In this document: positions 35,871-49,400 of the stretch, piece after piece | Layout: each line of letters begins with the position of its first letter | How positions within the stretch are numbered: the first letter of the stretch is position 1 | From: Phycomyces nitens | Taxonomy: Eukaryota > Mucoromycota > Mucoromycetes > Mucorales > Phycomycetaceae | Length of the DNA stretch: 64,000 bases | NCBI GenBank assembly: GCA_022702545.1 | Contig: JAHRBC010000003.1 | Span: forward strand, 6,882,001 to 6,946,000 | Direction of reading: 5' to 3' | Notes under the pieces: model-generated | What the model was told of the DNA's origin: nothing | Databases searched by the model: none | The model's input: only the letters and a program-made list of their open reading frames with translations | Position numbers and translations under genes: made by a program

Positions 35871-37854
35871 TCGCCTCTTTTCTTTTGACCTTTTTTTTCT
35901 TCAACCTCTTGGTTCTGTATAAAAAATAAAAAAGTAAAAAAAATACTATATGTTAAGTTCTTTATTGACACCAAAGAAGTACATTGATTGACATGGCATT
36001 TATGTCAAACCAAAGAAAGATCATGAAAATTAAGCGGCGACCTTTTTGTGCTTCTGTGGTATCTTTACAATTTACATTCACTGGATATATTGTTGTTTAA
36101 ATGACCCAATCATATTCACTGTAAATTTGACATTGGCATAAAAGGATTTCATATCTTTGACATTACACAAACAAGCGACATTCTTATGAAGAGCAATCGA
36201 TTAATTATTCGCTTGTGTTAAAGAACTCTACATTTAAGTAGAGTTTCTGAATAGACGCTCAAGACACGGCCATTTCAATATCATGCCAACTGTTTCATAG
36301 GTTTCAAAAGAACCAATAAATGGCATTTACATTACTCGTCTTGGCTATTCAATATTGCATATATGTGAATATTAAAGAATGAGCTTTGTAGAGACAGCAA
36401 GTGACAGCCTACAGTGAATTTGTTTTTGTATATATATATGTATATGTATATAGATCTTGGCTGCCAATCGAGCTTTTTTTTCCCCAGAGTTGAATGTAAT
36501 TCTCAGAGTTATGGACATGGTTAAAAGTGTTTCTGTTGGAGAAATAGTACGAATGCTAAATACCAGTTAAATTTAGGATCTTTTTTTTCCCTGTAGCTCG
36601 ATAATTCTTTGAAACTATTTTATTCGACTGCTGAGTATCTCAAAGCCCTTGTTTGTTTGTACTAAACTTGTCTTAATGAGTACCAAATAGAGAGATACTA
36701 ACAAGACGTTCTATAGGTGTAAATAACAATAAATCTATTATTGAGCTTCTATAACCGAAAACCAGACTTTACCATCTGATAACCTACTTTATAGCTTTCT
36801 AAACAGTTTGTTTGAGGGCCCTAACCCAAACGAACGCCTCCCCGGGGGACCTGTTATGCGGGTTAAAATATCTAGACTTTCGATCGGCTTAAATACTGAT
36901 CTATGGATATCTTGTGTGATACAATGTCAATACGGACTTGAGGGCCAAAAGGTTATCTGTAGTTTGATGCAAAGCTTCTCCAAGGATTCTTGATAATTAA
37001 GTTTATTATGCAATGCAATAGGTTCGCGCCAAAATCTCCAAAAAAAAAATCAATGTGCATGGTATACAGAGATGAAATACAATATTTCTTTTTGTATTTT
37101 ATTATTGTTTTTGGATAAACCCCATGGAATTATTACTGGAATTAGATACTTGTATTCTTTATATGTTGAAGGGTTGCAAATTAAACAAGAAAAACAAGAT
37201 TGAAATGTTTACTAATTTATTATATTTGATTGATTCTAGCAAGTTACTCGTTCGAATATATGTCACGCCACAGCTGAAAACAGAATATAATAAAAAACAA
37301 AGAAAAGCTTGTTTTTTTCTCACATTATACTGTCATGCCTAGTGTCTCCAAGTTTTGTGTGGAATGAACATTTTATTCTCCAACGATATTTGTTTTTTTT
37401 ATTTATTTAAAAAAGAGGGGTGATTTGTACCTGATAAAATACAAATAATAGCCTTGTACGATTGAATCTGTTCCTATGGGCTTATTAAACATTGACCGAT
37501 TCATATATTGCTCGATTGGACTCGGAATAATTTCATTTCTTGGGGATCACGAAATACATAACTAGAGTCCCTTGACCGAAAGCTAAAACGGCAGCCATAG
37601 ATTTGTTTACAGGGCTTTGTGTACTGGCCATGTTATCTCTTAACAAATATATTGTGGAGAAATAAGGTTGTTAGTTCTTTGGACATTAACCTTCTTTCTA
37701 GCCATCTTTCTGTTCTTCATTACCAAGAAATAACCTTTATTTTTTCTCTTTCTTAAATAACTATACAGCATTTCTTCTGAAAACAATACACAGATGTATA
37801 AATGTGTTTGTGATGAGTGCGTCATATAGAATATGTTGTTCTCACTTTGGCCCG

Positions 37855-37888
<34 letters not shown>

Positions 37889-39848
37889 CTCAATAAAAGT
37901 AAAGGTCATCTGAAGATTCTCCTGGAAGTCAGGTGCATATATTAACATACAAGAGTATCTTACCAACCCTCAAGATTCAATTTTAATTTTTGGGGAGGCA
38001 CACTAGATAGATTGTATTTTAGCAAATACAGGGCCAGACTATTGTTTTCTTGTATTACATTTACCAGTGTATAATATCATGAGCTCTTTTTTCTTTTCTT
38101 TTAGATGATCATCTTTGGAGATAATTACCGATACCACGACTTTTCGGTTTATTGAATATCGATCATTTATATACCCCAAAATTCAAATTGTAGCAGGTAT
38201 ATTTCTACTGGATTTATATATGAATTGATAAATGATAATAGATACAGATAGATAAGTTTTGTGTTTTTAGAAATCGACCCCAAAAATTCCAACCATCGAG
38301 GGGGGTTAATGTTAATGAAATGGTAGATTGTGCGATTAAGACTAGAAAACCAAAACCAATATCCTTTGGGTATCCTTGATTATCTATTTGAGCCATGTAT
38401 TGATTCATTTAAAGAGTCGATTATTGTAATCCCATGAATGGAGTTTTATGGCAAAGCGGCTTTATTATTATTAAAGTATTATGGCTATGGCATACTTTTC
38501 TTCTTCTTCACAAAACATCTCTTTGAAACTGCCTCATATATCTATAGTGTTTGCCTTATCATCGTTCAAATTGTCAAGTATCCAACCCACATTTACTCGC
38601 AACGTATCCATTATTTTCCAAAATATTTTCCCAAAGTTCAAGCTTTTCAGGAAAAAAAAATATAGCTATTTGTTTTAAAGAGGATGCTTCCAATCATATT
38701 TCAGTTGCAGAAACTCTTCTTGCTTATAAGAAGCATTGGGCCCAGGGTATTAAGCAGACTTTTGCACTTTGAACTACATAGAGTACAAGTTGTTTATTTT
38801 TCAAGTACAATTGCTTTCAGTTATTCTATAAACCAGGATTATTCAGGATCTGTTAATTAGCTATCCATTTGGATTCCACGAGAAACACCTTGATAGTTTT
38901 TTTAAGGTTACTTGAGCCTCTCATGTAAACCAATGGAATACTTTTTACCTTCTTATACCCAACATTAATAGTCATGACTTTAGAGACGCGACAACTCTTT
39001 TGGTCATTTTATTACTGGTAAAGTCATGGTATTGATATCGCTGGCTGTCAGTTTCTTTTTCTTTTCTTTTTTACTCGTGTATTTTCAATCATGTCGAGAT
39101 TTTGTAGGTTTCCGACATTGTTCTTCAGATACGAGGGTACTGTTTCCGGTCAAGAATTCCATTATTGCTCGATTATAAACAGGTTGTTAGGAACTTTTGG
39201 GAGCGGCAGTCTTGATGGTTGTTATAATTGGTCAAAGAGAGATTGCTCGGCTAGTACAGATATCAAAAAAGCAAAAAAAAAAAGAGAATAATTGGATGGC
39301 CTGTTTATTCTATCACGATAAACGTTGGTCTCGAGATAGAAAAGGTAAAGAAAAAGAATTCTGATAGTCAGGACAAATACCTTTTGGCCAAGTAAAGGCG
39401 GGTTTCGACTGAATACAGTAATATTTACAAGTATGCCTGTTTAACACGTATGAATATTATATTGTCCTTGCAACCGAATGCCTATTGTTTTTGTTTTCTT
39501 TTTTTTTCTTGGGGGAAATGCATATATTTGGTTATTTGAAAACAAACGGACAGGGTGGGAGGTTTTTTTTATTAGTATTCTACTATTGTTAATAACTTGC
39601 AAACTGTTATATATATATTGAATATAATTGATCAAATGTTCTAGAAACTAAAACTTTGCCATTAACCAATTTTCTTTAATTCTGTATATGCCTTTGGTAG
39701 AATTGGTCAATTTGGCAACAAAGGGTACCTGGAGATTGTTTTGGCGTGTATAGTGCCAGAAATATTCAAGTAAAGTATGTGGTTGATTCCAGAGGGTATC
39801 TATCTAATGAGTTGCAACAATGCCGGGCTTCGGACAAACAGCCGCAAA
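35871..39848. other. 4 kb AT-rich region with no supportable gene
   Basis: No domain-bearing frame on either strand. It contains a (ATT)n tract at 37858-37887, several A/T runs and a locally GC-rich segment at 36814-36860 (CCTCCCCGGGGGACC) that differs in composition from its surroundings and could be a scrap of an old element. Short frames at 38438-38772 and 39091-39291 have no recognisable similarity. The 5' part would be NHP2 3' UTR. Confidence 0.5.
37858..37887. repeat. (ATT)n microsatellite
   Basis: About ten perfect ATT units in intergenic DNA. Confidence 0.9.
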
Positions 39849-40217
39849 TCAAAAATGCTCGACACGCAGTAACACATGACCTGAATATTTCTGATTTCCA
39901 AACATGACATTGTTTGGAAGCTTGATGGTTATCAGATTTTGAATGGTATAATAGACAAACATGACAATTGGATGGGAAATACAGACAGAGGGGCTCAGGA
40001 TAATGTTGACATAAAGGTGAATATTATAGATTAAATAAAATAAAATAAAAAATAGGTAAATCATGTTCTTTTGACAGTCACCGTTAATTTCAATTCTAGT
40101 TGGCATGTGAAAAGATGGTTGGGAAGCCATTCTACCCAGAGGTATCTTTAAGACATGGAGATTCAAAGACGTGTCTTTTGAAGGGTAAAAATAGATCAAT
40201 GTAACCTTGTTGGACAT
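39849..40217 (-). CDS. Possible small protein, unrecognised
   Basis: Open frame of 122 codons from ATG 40217, lying about 100 bp behind the ELM1-like gene on the same strand. Its ends look coding (VTLIYFYPSKDTSLNLHVLK, then FHMPTRIEINGD; NLITIKLPNNVMFGNQKYSG), while the middle is AT-rich and could be an intron starting at GTGAC near 40085. I do not recognise it. It may be a separate small gene or the remnant of one. Confidence 0.3.
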   Translation of the reverse strand: MSNKVTLIYFYPSKDTSLNLHVLKIPLGRMASQPSFHMPTRIEINGDCQKNMIYLFFILFYLIYNIHLYVNIILSPSVCISHPIVMFVYYTIQNLITIKLPNNVMFGNQKYSGHVLLRVEHF

Positions 40218-40319
40218 TACCTATCATTATTTACTCTTGAATCTATGTACATATTTATCTGCATCGCCTAAACACGCTTTTCTTGATGGACGTCTAGTTC
40301 TTTATTGTTGTGTTTTCGT

Positions 40320-42115
40320 CTAATTCTTGCGTCGCTTTCCAGTAACCTTTTCAGATCGAGTGGCCTCGATCTCATGAAGAACGTGTGCCATTATTGGCTG
40401 TACCTTTAGCAATTTCAAGCCATCCCCAAACCTTGCATGGTTACCAAGATAACTAAATGGATCCCCAGTTATCTTTGCATGCTTTGTACGATCAAGGCGT
40501 AACTTGCGCGTCAGGTGTGTTTCTCTGGCCCATTGCTGGAATTGCAGCAAATATGACCGACATTGGGCACCAAACGCAGTATAAACGGGCTTCCTGTAGA
40601 ATTGATGAGAAAAGGGACGAATTGATGCTATACTAGATAGACTTGCCGTCTAGAGGCAGCATGTGCTGTAAGATAATCCAGATCGGCTGTCAATACGACT
40701 CTTTTTGCCTTGTTGATAAGGCTTTCGTACTGGCGCACCTTTTTTAGGGTGTTGTCTGTGCCCTCGGGTGATAATGACATGACATCCCATACAACTACAG
40801 AATCAGCTTGATCCCCAAAGCTTTCGATGCTTTTCATAATTGCACTCTTGACCTACCGTCAGGTGACAAGTTAAATGATGGCTCGATAGTGATAGATTGG
40901 TTACCATCGGGGTTGTTCTTTCGGTAAAGACAATGACCAATTTTGTATTCAAACTGTTCACCATGCGCTATTGATATTTGCATTTGCACGAGTAAGTACT
41001 GTTGGTACATAAAGATATACATACGCACACATATATCTATATAAGATCCGTACATGTGTGTGCATACATGCATATGAAATATCATTCACTTGTTACCTTT
41101 ATATTATCTCCTAATGTAACCGCGTCTTCTGAATACCAGCGACATGCAGACGCGTACCCACCGACAACCACAGCCGTAATATCACACGAGTCCTCTGGGG
41201 ACCAAAAGGATTCTGGGATGATCTCCAAAAGATCCTCGTCGTCATACAGAGGGTGGGGGTCGAGCAGAGAACACTTTGTATATATCATTTAATAGCAATT
41301 CGTCTGTTTATTTGTGTATGTGGATCTTACATCTGTTATGATACAATTCTTCTGGCGTGCAAGAGGACCCAATGCGGCTGAGTCATATTGACAGGTGAGA
41401 CCAATTCAACTAGAGGACGCTATTTGCGCATATTTTTAGGTACTTTGCTTACCCATCTTTGCATTGGCTTCATATTTTGGCAGGACTACTTGATCAAAGC
41501 TGATAAAAGGAATTGCAGGGTGACCAAGATAGACTAACGGCAATGATGAGATTGGGTTCAATATCTAAATGAATTTTACCAGAAAATATCTTTTTGGGGT
41601 CCATTTTAGCCATATGAAGGCAGGCAGGTACAGCAGCTACACCGCTGCAGACAATGTAGTCCGGTATCTCCTTTATGCTGGTATCCTTGCCAATGGACCC
41701 GAGGTACCATGGCAACGGTTGATCTTTATCTTTGTTGCAACACGCTTAGATAGTCAACTTACAACCAAACTTCTTCTTTTTTTACCTCTTGGAGGAGAAA
41801 AGGTCCAATTGATCAAGTATTTTTGTAGAATTGGAGGGAACATCTCCAAAGCTTAAGTATTATGTTTATTAATATATAAGGTTTTGTTATGGATTATTAA
41901 GACCAATTGCCCACAATACCTTTGCTTGCAACCCATGTCTTGGTCTCTAGTCTAGCAAGATTATGCTTGGCAAGTTGTCTTGCCAGAGCAGTGGTCTTGA
42001 GGCCAGCCTCGATACCTCCGTCAGTGAGGACAAGAACACGAGGCAATGGCAATGGTGGGCTAGCGTCACTTGGACGTATGGACAAGAAACGTGTGCTGTG
42101 ACGCAAGGGTGACAC
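40320..42115 (-). CDS. ELM1-like protein (DUF1022, mitochondrial fission ELM1 family)
   Basis: Multi-exon gene whose conceptual product matches the ELM1/DUF1022 pattern, a glycosyltransferase-B-like fold linked in plants to mitochondrial fission. Blocks in order: LPRVLVLTDGGIEAGLKTTA with LARQLAKHN (family: LTDGRxGHxNQALGLAEAL); EIPDYIVCSGVAAVPACLHM; SSLLDPHPLYDDEDLLEI; CDITAVVVGGYASACRWYSE; SVVVWDVMSLSPEGTDNTL; RVVLTADLDYLTAHAASRRQ with VYLV (family: VTADSVSMxSEAxxxGxPVYV); and a C-terminal domain RKPVYTAFGAQCRSYLLQFQ ending GKRRKN at 40320. Several introns of 50-90 bp are needed. The 5' end is unresolved: the frame opens without an ATG near 42115, and a possible first exon starts at ATG 42210 (MSIPRLIQAHSTRKG), which would be a mitochondrial presequence. 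Confidence 0.62.
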
Positions 42116-42246
42116 TAGAGAGCAGTATAAGCATACGACAATAAGAAAAAGGTTGTGCTGTTGATGCCTTTTCGTGTTGAATGTGCCTGGATTAGCCTTG
42201 GAATCGACATGATCTTGTTTGGAATAATAAACACTTTACTTTTTCT

Positions 42247-42290
42247 TGGCTCTGGATCCGATGGGGTCACAACAGACCCCGTCACTTTCA
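42247..42290. promoter_or_regulatory. Short dyad GATGGGGTC-ACAACA-GACCCCGTC
   Basis: A 9 bp inverted repeat with one mismatch and a 6 bp loop, inside the interval between the ELM1-like gene and the perilipin gene. It is unusually GC-rich for this intergenic DNA. It could be a transcription-factor site or a transcript hairpin; no function is shown. Confidence 0.25.
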
Positions 42291-42619
42291 AACTGCGCCA
42301 ACAGGATCAGAAAAGAGTAGGTGTGGAATGATAGCACTATGGTATGATTTTATTCATTGCTGGTTTGGGAAACGGATCTTGCTCTGTGAATGGTGGGTGA
42401 GGGACTAGAGGAGTGACATCATTCATCATATTCATATTTTATCGGTTGGACAGAAAGCAAAAAAAGATTTAATGAGCGGCTGGTAATCTTGAAGCCAAGG
42501 CACATTTTCACATGCAAATCATGGTCACAGCGATCAAAGCAGGCAAGAATAAAAAGGGAGGACAAGATCCTAAAGTGCCACACACTCTTCTCTTCATAAC
42601 AATACAACCTTCTTTTACA

Positions 42620-43745
42620 ATGGAAAAATCAAACAGCACTTATATTAGCCCTGAGCAAGGTAAATCGATAAAGAAGCCCATCACAGCCACTGACTTATCC
42701 TATAGTCCAAAATCCTCTGGAAACAACCTCTACTGAAGGCGGGTTCTGGTCTCGGCTGACGTCTATACCACTCGTGCAGGAGAGTCTGGGGAAGATGCAC
42801 CATTATGCAAACCAGACCACACTGAGCAGGTATGCACTCCAGCAGGCAGAGACGACCCTCACAAGGGCCACGGAGATCGCATCCCCTTATGCCAATCGCT
42901 ACAAGAACCAACTGGAGCGTGCTGATGCCATTGGATGCAAGTCCCTTGACTTGCTCGATGGTGTACGTGATCGGATCGACTCTACTCTCAACACAGTAGC
43001 CGCACCAGTCAATAAGCAGATTATACATGCAGCAGACAATATCGAATCCCTTGTCGATAGATGGCTCCCAGGTCCCAAGAAGGCCCATCAGCAGCAGAGA
43101 GACTGTCCACAGCCACAACATGAAGATGATGACGATGAAAAGGCCACCCAGAGATTCTACCAACTTGCAAACGATGTCTCCCAACGTCTTGCTCAGCGTA
43201 TGCCTAGCTCGAGAGCCGACATTGCCCGTCTCACAGAGACCAGCCGTCTCTTGCAAGAAACCGCTGGCCAGATCACAAAGATCAACGCAAGTCTCCAGAC
43301 ATGGATCCTCCACTCTCGCCATCTAGCAGGCGAACGCGTCCAGGAAATAACCCATCAGATCAAGGGCAATTATGAACAGGCCATTACTCAAGAACGCATC
43401 CACGACCTCACTGTAGAACTTGTCCATCGTCTCGATAATGCTTCAGATTACGTCAAGGAACAAAGCGTAAGATTGCCTACCTTTATGCAGTCTCGCTTGG
43501 ATCCTCTGCTTGGTTTTGCTACTCATGAATACGGTATCATTCGCGCCGAAGCCCTCCGTTCAGACCTGCCTCCTCTCCAGAAAGCCACAAACATCGTCAA
43601 CCTCACCCAGGCCTATGTCTTGCCAATGCTCCAGACCTCTATCGATAGTTTCCAGGAACAGGTTCGCTATTACACTGTCTATGCATCAACGTCCAAAGAC
43701 AAGGTTGTGAATGATATCAAGGCAACCATCGGAATTGTGGCATAA
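42620..43745 (+). CDS. Perilipin-family lipid-droplet protein
   Basis: Coats lipid droplets and limits lipase access. Two exons fit in phase: 42620-42659 and 42706-43745 (intron 46 bp), giving 359 residues. The exon junction yields STEGGFWSRLTSIPLVQESL, aligning with the N-terminal PAT region of perilipins (V-x-R-x-x-S-x-P-L-V). Amphipathic 11-mer-like stretches follow (YALQQAETTLTRATEIASPY, KSLDLLDGVRDRIDSTLNTV). A central insert is polar and acidic (QQQRDCPQPQHEDDDDEKAT). The C-terminal half is helical: LAGERVQEITHQIKGNYEQA, VKEQSVRLPTFMQSRLDPLL, NIVNLTQAYVLPMLQTSIDS. Ascomycete MPL1/CAP20 proteins are about half this length, so this member has an added C-terminal half. Identity rests on pattern, not on a search. 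Confidence 0.78.
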
Positions 43746-46700
43746 ATCATCATATTCTGTTCGTTTTTCATTTTGCATTTAGCTGTATAATATCTCTCTT
43801 CCTATCCCTTGCACATATATATGTATAAGCAGTCAGTCCTATTTGTCTGCACGTCAATAAACAACATCATTAGAAAAATATCATGATACATCCCAGGGGA
43901 TTTCTATTATTAATATATCGGTATTATTGATTTTCTTTATCATTGATAACGTATGTTTTCATACACACGTTTATATATTGCACGCCATGACATGACATCC
44001 CTTTATCTTATTGTGCAAACCAACATGGCCCTTGGTATCTATCGTAACACTGTAACTGGGATCTGATTGTTCATTACTGCATAGCAACCCATCTTCTTTT
44101 TGGGTTAAGCCCCCGACAAGATGAGACAAGAACGATGGACTCGTGTGTATAAATGTATTCGAATCATCTTGTTGTATTTGATCTAATTAAACAAGATTAT
44201 GGTAATTATTTTGAATATTTACAAAAAAAAACCTGTTTAAATTCCTTGATGTGCAACAGTATAGAGTTTGTCACTAAATAAAAACCTGATGAGGATTAAG
44301 AATATTTGTACCCAAGAGATTGACACGATCCTTGGGGTAGGTTTATTGATTGGCCCTAGCCTTTTTTTTATATTAATAAAAAAATTAATATATGTATATG
44401 TATATGTATAAAAGGGTGAGAAAAATATATATAAAAAAGAAATGGTGTATTTCCCGGACACCAACACCAACATCTTCACACATCATTCTCACCCATCTTG
44501 CCTAAATAATAATAACGATAATAATAAAAAGTTTTCAAGATATATAGCCCTGTGGGTTCAATTTAACCACATATTTTGGGCTTAATAATATCAATATCGT
44601 TATACACAATAACCTCTTGCCAATAAATATCATCCCAGCTTCTCTTGTACTTTGACTCCTCAAGGTCCAAGATGGGCTCAAGTCTACCAAACTATAAGTC
44701 TAGAATATATGGTTAGAGATCTTTTTTTCTTTATTAATATAACCTATCGACTGGTTCAATTGTCGTTCATTAATACTTGGTGTACATGCCCAAAGTATAA
44801 AACAAAAACAAAAACAAAAACAAAAACAAAAAACATCATGCAAGCCAACATGGTTTTGGTGTATCAATTGGTCTAGAACAGAAATTTATAGCATATTTAT
44901 ATATTTATTACTGTTTCGTACCCTAGTAAGCATAGACCTTATTATCATTTCTTATTCAGTCCATCTTGTTCTGAATGTCTATTGGTATTGTGTACCAAGG
45001 CCAAGGTGTTTAATTAATATCATAAAGCCATCAAATTCAAATAAAGCCGAATTATTCCAAGTATATATATACATATATAATGGTCTTTTTCTACTGGAAC
45101 AATTTTGTATAACCCTATAAAAGTGAATTAGAATAGAAATGGCTTTGACATCGAGTTGAGATTCTGTATTACTGTCAAAGGTATGCCAGACAGAGGTATG
45201 GTTAAGATTATGATTAGAATATTACTCACGTACACATACAAGTGGCGTAGCTAATTATGTAGAGGTGGTTGTGTAATATTTAGACTCTTTTAAGATATCA
45301 GTTTGCCAATATTGAATATACAAAAAAAAAATCAGCACACAACAGATTTGATAACTCGATATAATAAACATAATACCATTTTATTTGTCCACGGAAGAAA
45401 AACAGGCAGGTTTAGGTCCTCCTTTTGTCTAGTACCTTTGTCCTATCTATTGCTCATAGATTATAAGTTATCTCGTAAAGAATTGGCTGTCAGAAATCTT
45501 GAAACACGGGAGATACTTTTTGTAAGATCGTCATACTTCTTTTTTTTCTTTCAAGTTTGAGATGTTCTAAGCCCATGATAGTGTTTTGAGATTGGTGCTA
45601 AAATGAAAGCTTCTGTTTTGAATGAGAGATAAAGGGTGAGGGTTTTCTTTCTCTCGTTAGGCTGCAATATTAAAACCACAGGCATGTCTTGTTAATTTTA
45701 CACACGTAAATACCCAACCTAAATATATACAACTCTTTGAAATAAAACACAAAGTATAAGCAGTGTAGACCATGGCTCATTATTAGTGTATGTTACTCTT
45801 GTGTTTTTCTAAAGTTTTTGAGAAATTGAATACGCACTTAAAGGTAAACGTATTTTGCCGTGTAAGTTTGGATTTATGATATCTAATTTACTGTGAGAAA
45901 CTCTCCTTGATATAACACGCTCAATACTACATAGGAAAGTACCCGGAGCAGTCAATTGACCAATAAAAAGTATTAACAGAGAATTCCTGGAATAGCAAAC
46001 TATAGATTATCATTAAAAGACTTGCTATTAAAGGCTTTCTTTGGTAGCCATAACCATCAAGGCAGATTCATTTGAACCGAGAGGACGACCATATTTTAGT
46101 TTGATCTCTTGCAGTTTTCCAAAAGGCTCAAAATAATTTTGATCCTCATATCATACGAATCATATATATATACCAACATAGATCATATTATACTCTATAT
46201 TCAATTAATAATATGATTATCAAAGGCTTTAGAAAGTAAAACAATACTAATAAGAATACTAGTAATGATATTCTTTCATAATTGCAATACCCTCATTAGT
46301 CATATTCATGAAATCAACAAATTGTTCGTTCGATCTTGGGAACCAAAGTAATAAAGACGCTCTTTAACTTGGATATATCCATATATAAAGCCAATACAAT
46401 ATTTGAAAAAAGGGCAATATGATAGTTACAGATGAAGATCATTAATAATCTTTTTTTTTCATAAAACGTGAGATTATATTATAAGTTGATATCATTTACA
46501 TATTTCAACTTTATTCTTTTTTATTGTAAAATTGTAAACAAAAACTGCGCTATTCCATTAAAAAGTAGTTTTCATATGTTGGTCTAGTACTAGACTCCTT
46601 ATAAGCAATTAAAAGACGTCTAATCTCATTATATATTAAAGAGTATATTTCTCAAAAAAGAAAAGTGCAAAGGCCTTGAATCTTACAATTCCCATTATTT

Positions 46701-48049
46701 GGCAAAAATGAGATTGGTGAACCAAAAGTCGGGATGATATTTTCAAGAAAAAACCAATATCTTGATGTCTTTACTATTCGTTTAACTTTAGGCACCCGTC
46801 ATCTATTAAAGAGATATTAAATACCTACACGAGATCTACTTTTTGATTATCCAAAAACAGGTCATGATACATCTTCTATCGATAAAATTTAGACAAAATT
46901 TCTATATTGATAGCATCAATAATGGTCTTATCTTTGCATCGCTTGAAATGGCGATAGGCGATACTATGTTTTTCAGTATTATTTGATATTAGTTATGTCA
47001 CATAAAATTAATACTCTGCTTTCTATAATTACAAAAATGTTGTTTATCTTAATTTTCGCGTAAAATACACAAACGGATTGATAAATTATGCAATTGCAAA
47101 AATATTGGTTACTGGAATCTAGATAATGATACTGGATTTATTAATAAAACATACTGTCAAGTATGTTATTGTTTGTTTTATAATAGTATACATGTTTAAA
47201 TCAATTGTATCTAGTATAAATTTAGTATGGATATGTGACGAGATGAATGATGAGTACTCAGAGGTAACTATAAAATTGTCCTAATATTATTTTGGTGACA
47301 AAATATATGATATAATAAACTTGATGAATGATAATCTTAATACTAACTATTTTACTAATTCATAGCATCATATTTAAAAGTGCATATATCTATTATGAAA
47401 CTTGAGATACCATAACAATAGATCAAGACTTACCACAGCCTTGGATACAACACTTTTTTTTCCTGCTTGGTCTCACTAAAAAAGCCATCCATATTGGTGA
47501 TTTAGCCCAGATAGCTAGTTCTAAGCTTTTGGTTCTTATCAAACTCTACACTAATGCCATTACAAGCCGAGATCTCTGATGGCTCTAACGAAGCAGCTGG
47601 TAGTACTTTCCTTGAGATAGAGAGAATCTTCTTTTCACGTAACATGCTTTTATTAGACATTTAGACGGTAAAGATCTATTGCTTTCCTTAGTTTGAGAAA
47701 GGTTCTACCATTGTATTATCTTGAATTCTCTAATTAATACATTTATATTTTTTCTGGAATATCTTATTTCACTTTATCATATTTTAAATAAAGCAACATG
47801 CGTTAGGCCGTACCAAATAAAAAGGTGCACAGAATTATTATAGACATGCTAATATTTGCTTTCCATCAATGTAAATAGCATTAGTTGAAATACAGTCCCA
47901 GCCATCTGGATCCCGTACAGTTGACGAAAATTGATAATTCATGAATAAATTCGCTGAAAATCTTATAATCTGTAAAAGTAAATTCCAATGTATATATTTT
48001 AATAATATTTGTAAAGAAAAGAGCTTCTAGTACTTGGCAGTACCACCAC
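43746..48049. other. Gene desert, very AT-rich
   Basis: About 4.3 kb after the perilipin gene. No frame exceeds 90 codons and none has a recognisable domain. An (AAAAAC)n tract lies at 44800-44835. Between 45900 and 47900 the composition suggests old, thoroughly decayed repeat sequence but no family can be named. No RNA gene is visible. Confidence 0.5.
44800..44835. repeat. (AAAAAC)n microsatellite
   Basis: About five to six hexanucleotide units in the gene desert. Confidence 0.9.
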
Positions 48050-49000
48050 AAGGAGTAATTATGGGTTGTCATATTCTCTACATGCTGTCAGCCAAACGTC
48101 TTGCATACTCGCGGCCTAACCTTGCCTATTCTTCTTGTAGGGTCACCCAAAATTAGTTAAATTATTAATAGTAGCCCTCTTCTTTTCAACAAGCAGCTCT
48201 ATAGCCTTTGAGATGTGCTCAATTGGGTTTAGAGCACGAATTTGAGCCGCCCAGTACTCAAATCTCCTGATCTAGTGAGTTTCTTTTCACCAGTACAGCA
48301 AGTAGCACCATTTTTCTGGAAAAGTCTTTCTTCTCATTCTTGGTAGCCTTTATGAACCATAGATAGAAAGATTCTGCCAGTATATTGACGTATACATCTT
48401 GGTTAACTTTGGCAGTGTCTATAATCTTTAACGGGCCAAATCGTCCACGCAAAAGTAATCACAAACCCTAAGTTTCCCACTACCCTATTTCACTGTTAAT
48501 ACGACATTATTCCTTTGTGTCTTTCTCCAAACTTTCTGAACACGCGTTTAGTAGCATCTTTTCCGCTCAAACAAAAACGGGTTTCATCTGATCACACTGC
48601 ACTGTTCCATTGGTCGTTTGGCAATTTTACCTCTTACTTGGCATAGCAAAGTCTGGCTTGCTTGTGTTTTTTTTGTGAGGCGAGGTTTATGTGCTGCAAT
48701 ACAGGATTTAAAGTCAAGTTGTTTGACATAGCTGATGATGTTATTTCTATACACATTGAAATGCATGGCAGCCATTTATAATTTTAAGCTGTTTATAGGT
48801 GGTGAATGAATACTTTCATATAATTCTCTCAAGATGGTTGGTTGTCCTCTAATCCACTTTTTTGGGCCTTGCAGGTGATTTTCTAGGTAATAAACAATCT
48901 GTGGTATTTAATGTGTTAGACAATCGTTTGCGCAATTGACCTAGACATTTCAACTGCACTTGCAATCTGTCCAAGAGAAATATGAACTATATGAAGGTAT
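48050..49000 (-). mobile_element. Tc1/mariner transposase relic (left of inverted repeat)
   Basis: Decayed transposase on the minus strand, full of stops and frameshifts. A helix-turn-helix-like start near 48915-48985 reads ISLGQIASAVEMSRSIAQTI. The central part near 48584-48630 reads QWNSAV then SDETRFCLSG in the position of the first catalytic aspartate block. The end near 48190-48260 reads WAAQIRALNPIEHISKAIEL, corresponding to Tc1's W-P-x-x-S-P-D-L-N-P-I-E. No terminal repeats were found. It is non-functional. Confidence 0.75.
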
Positions 49001-49261
49001 AAAACATCCCAATAATATTGGTGCTCCTTTTTCAAAAAAGTCTCGAGTGTTGCTTTGCAATTCTGGAGTTCGTATATTTTCAAATGATGTATTCATAGAG
49101 AAAATGAGGTATTTATCTCAAAGTATTTCAGAATTTTCTTCGTTTTTATCAACTTTATTTGATCCAAGTGGTTGTGGCTATATCTTTCTAAAGCTATTAT
49201 ATTATGCATGAAAAAAACCAATATTCCTCACACATTTTGTTATACCTGTCTAGTGTTTTAT

Positions 49262-49400
49262 CAGAGATTTGCTCGACTGGTTTTGAGTTGTAGGTTGGGT
49301 TGACCTTGATGAATATTAACATCTAATGTGCTCCAAATGCTCTCGATCGCACTCTAGTCAAGCCTTTATAATAACCACTCAAGAACATTAGTTCGTTTTT
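49262..49400 (-). mobile_element. Tc1 transposase C-terminal fragment in left arm
   Basis: Reverse-strand reading gives LEWLL, then SAIESIWSTLDVNIHQGQPN, with stops. It corresponds to the Tc1 block around the last catalytic residue (S-P-D-x-N-P-I-E-x-x-W). The remaining transposase is absent, so the arm carries only a scrap. The same fragment recurs inverted at about 54165-54304. Confidence 0.55.

Noticed and set aside
36814..36993. A GC-rich 61-codon frame as a gene fragment
   Set aside because: No recognisable similarity and no splice-compatible neighbours.
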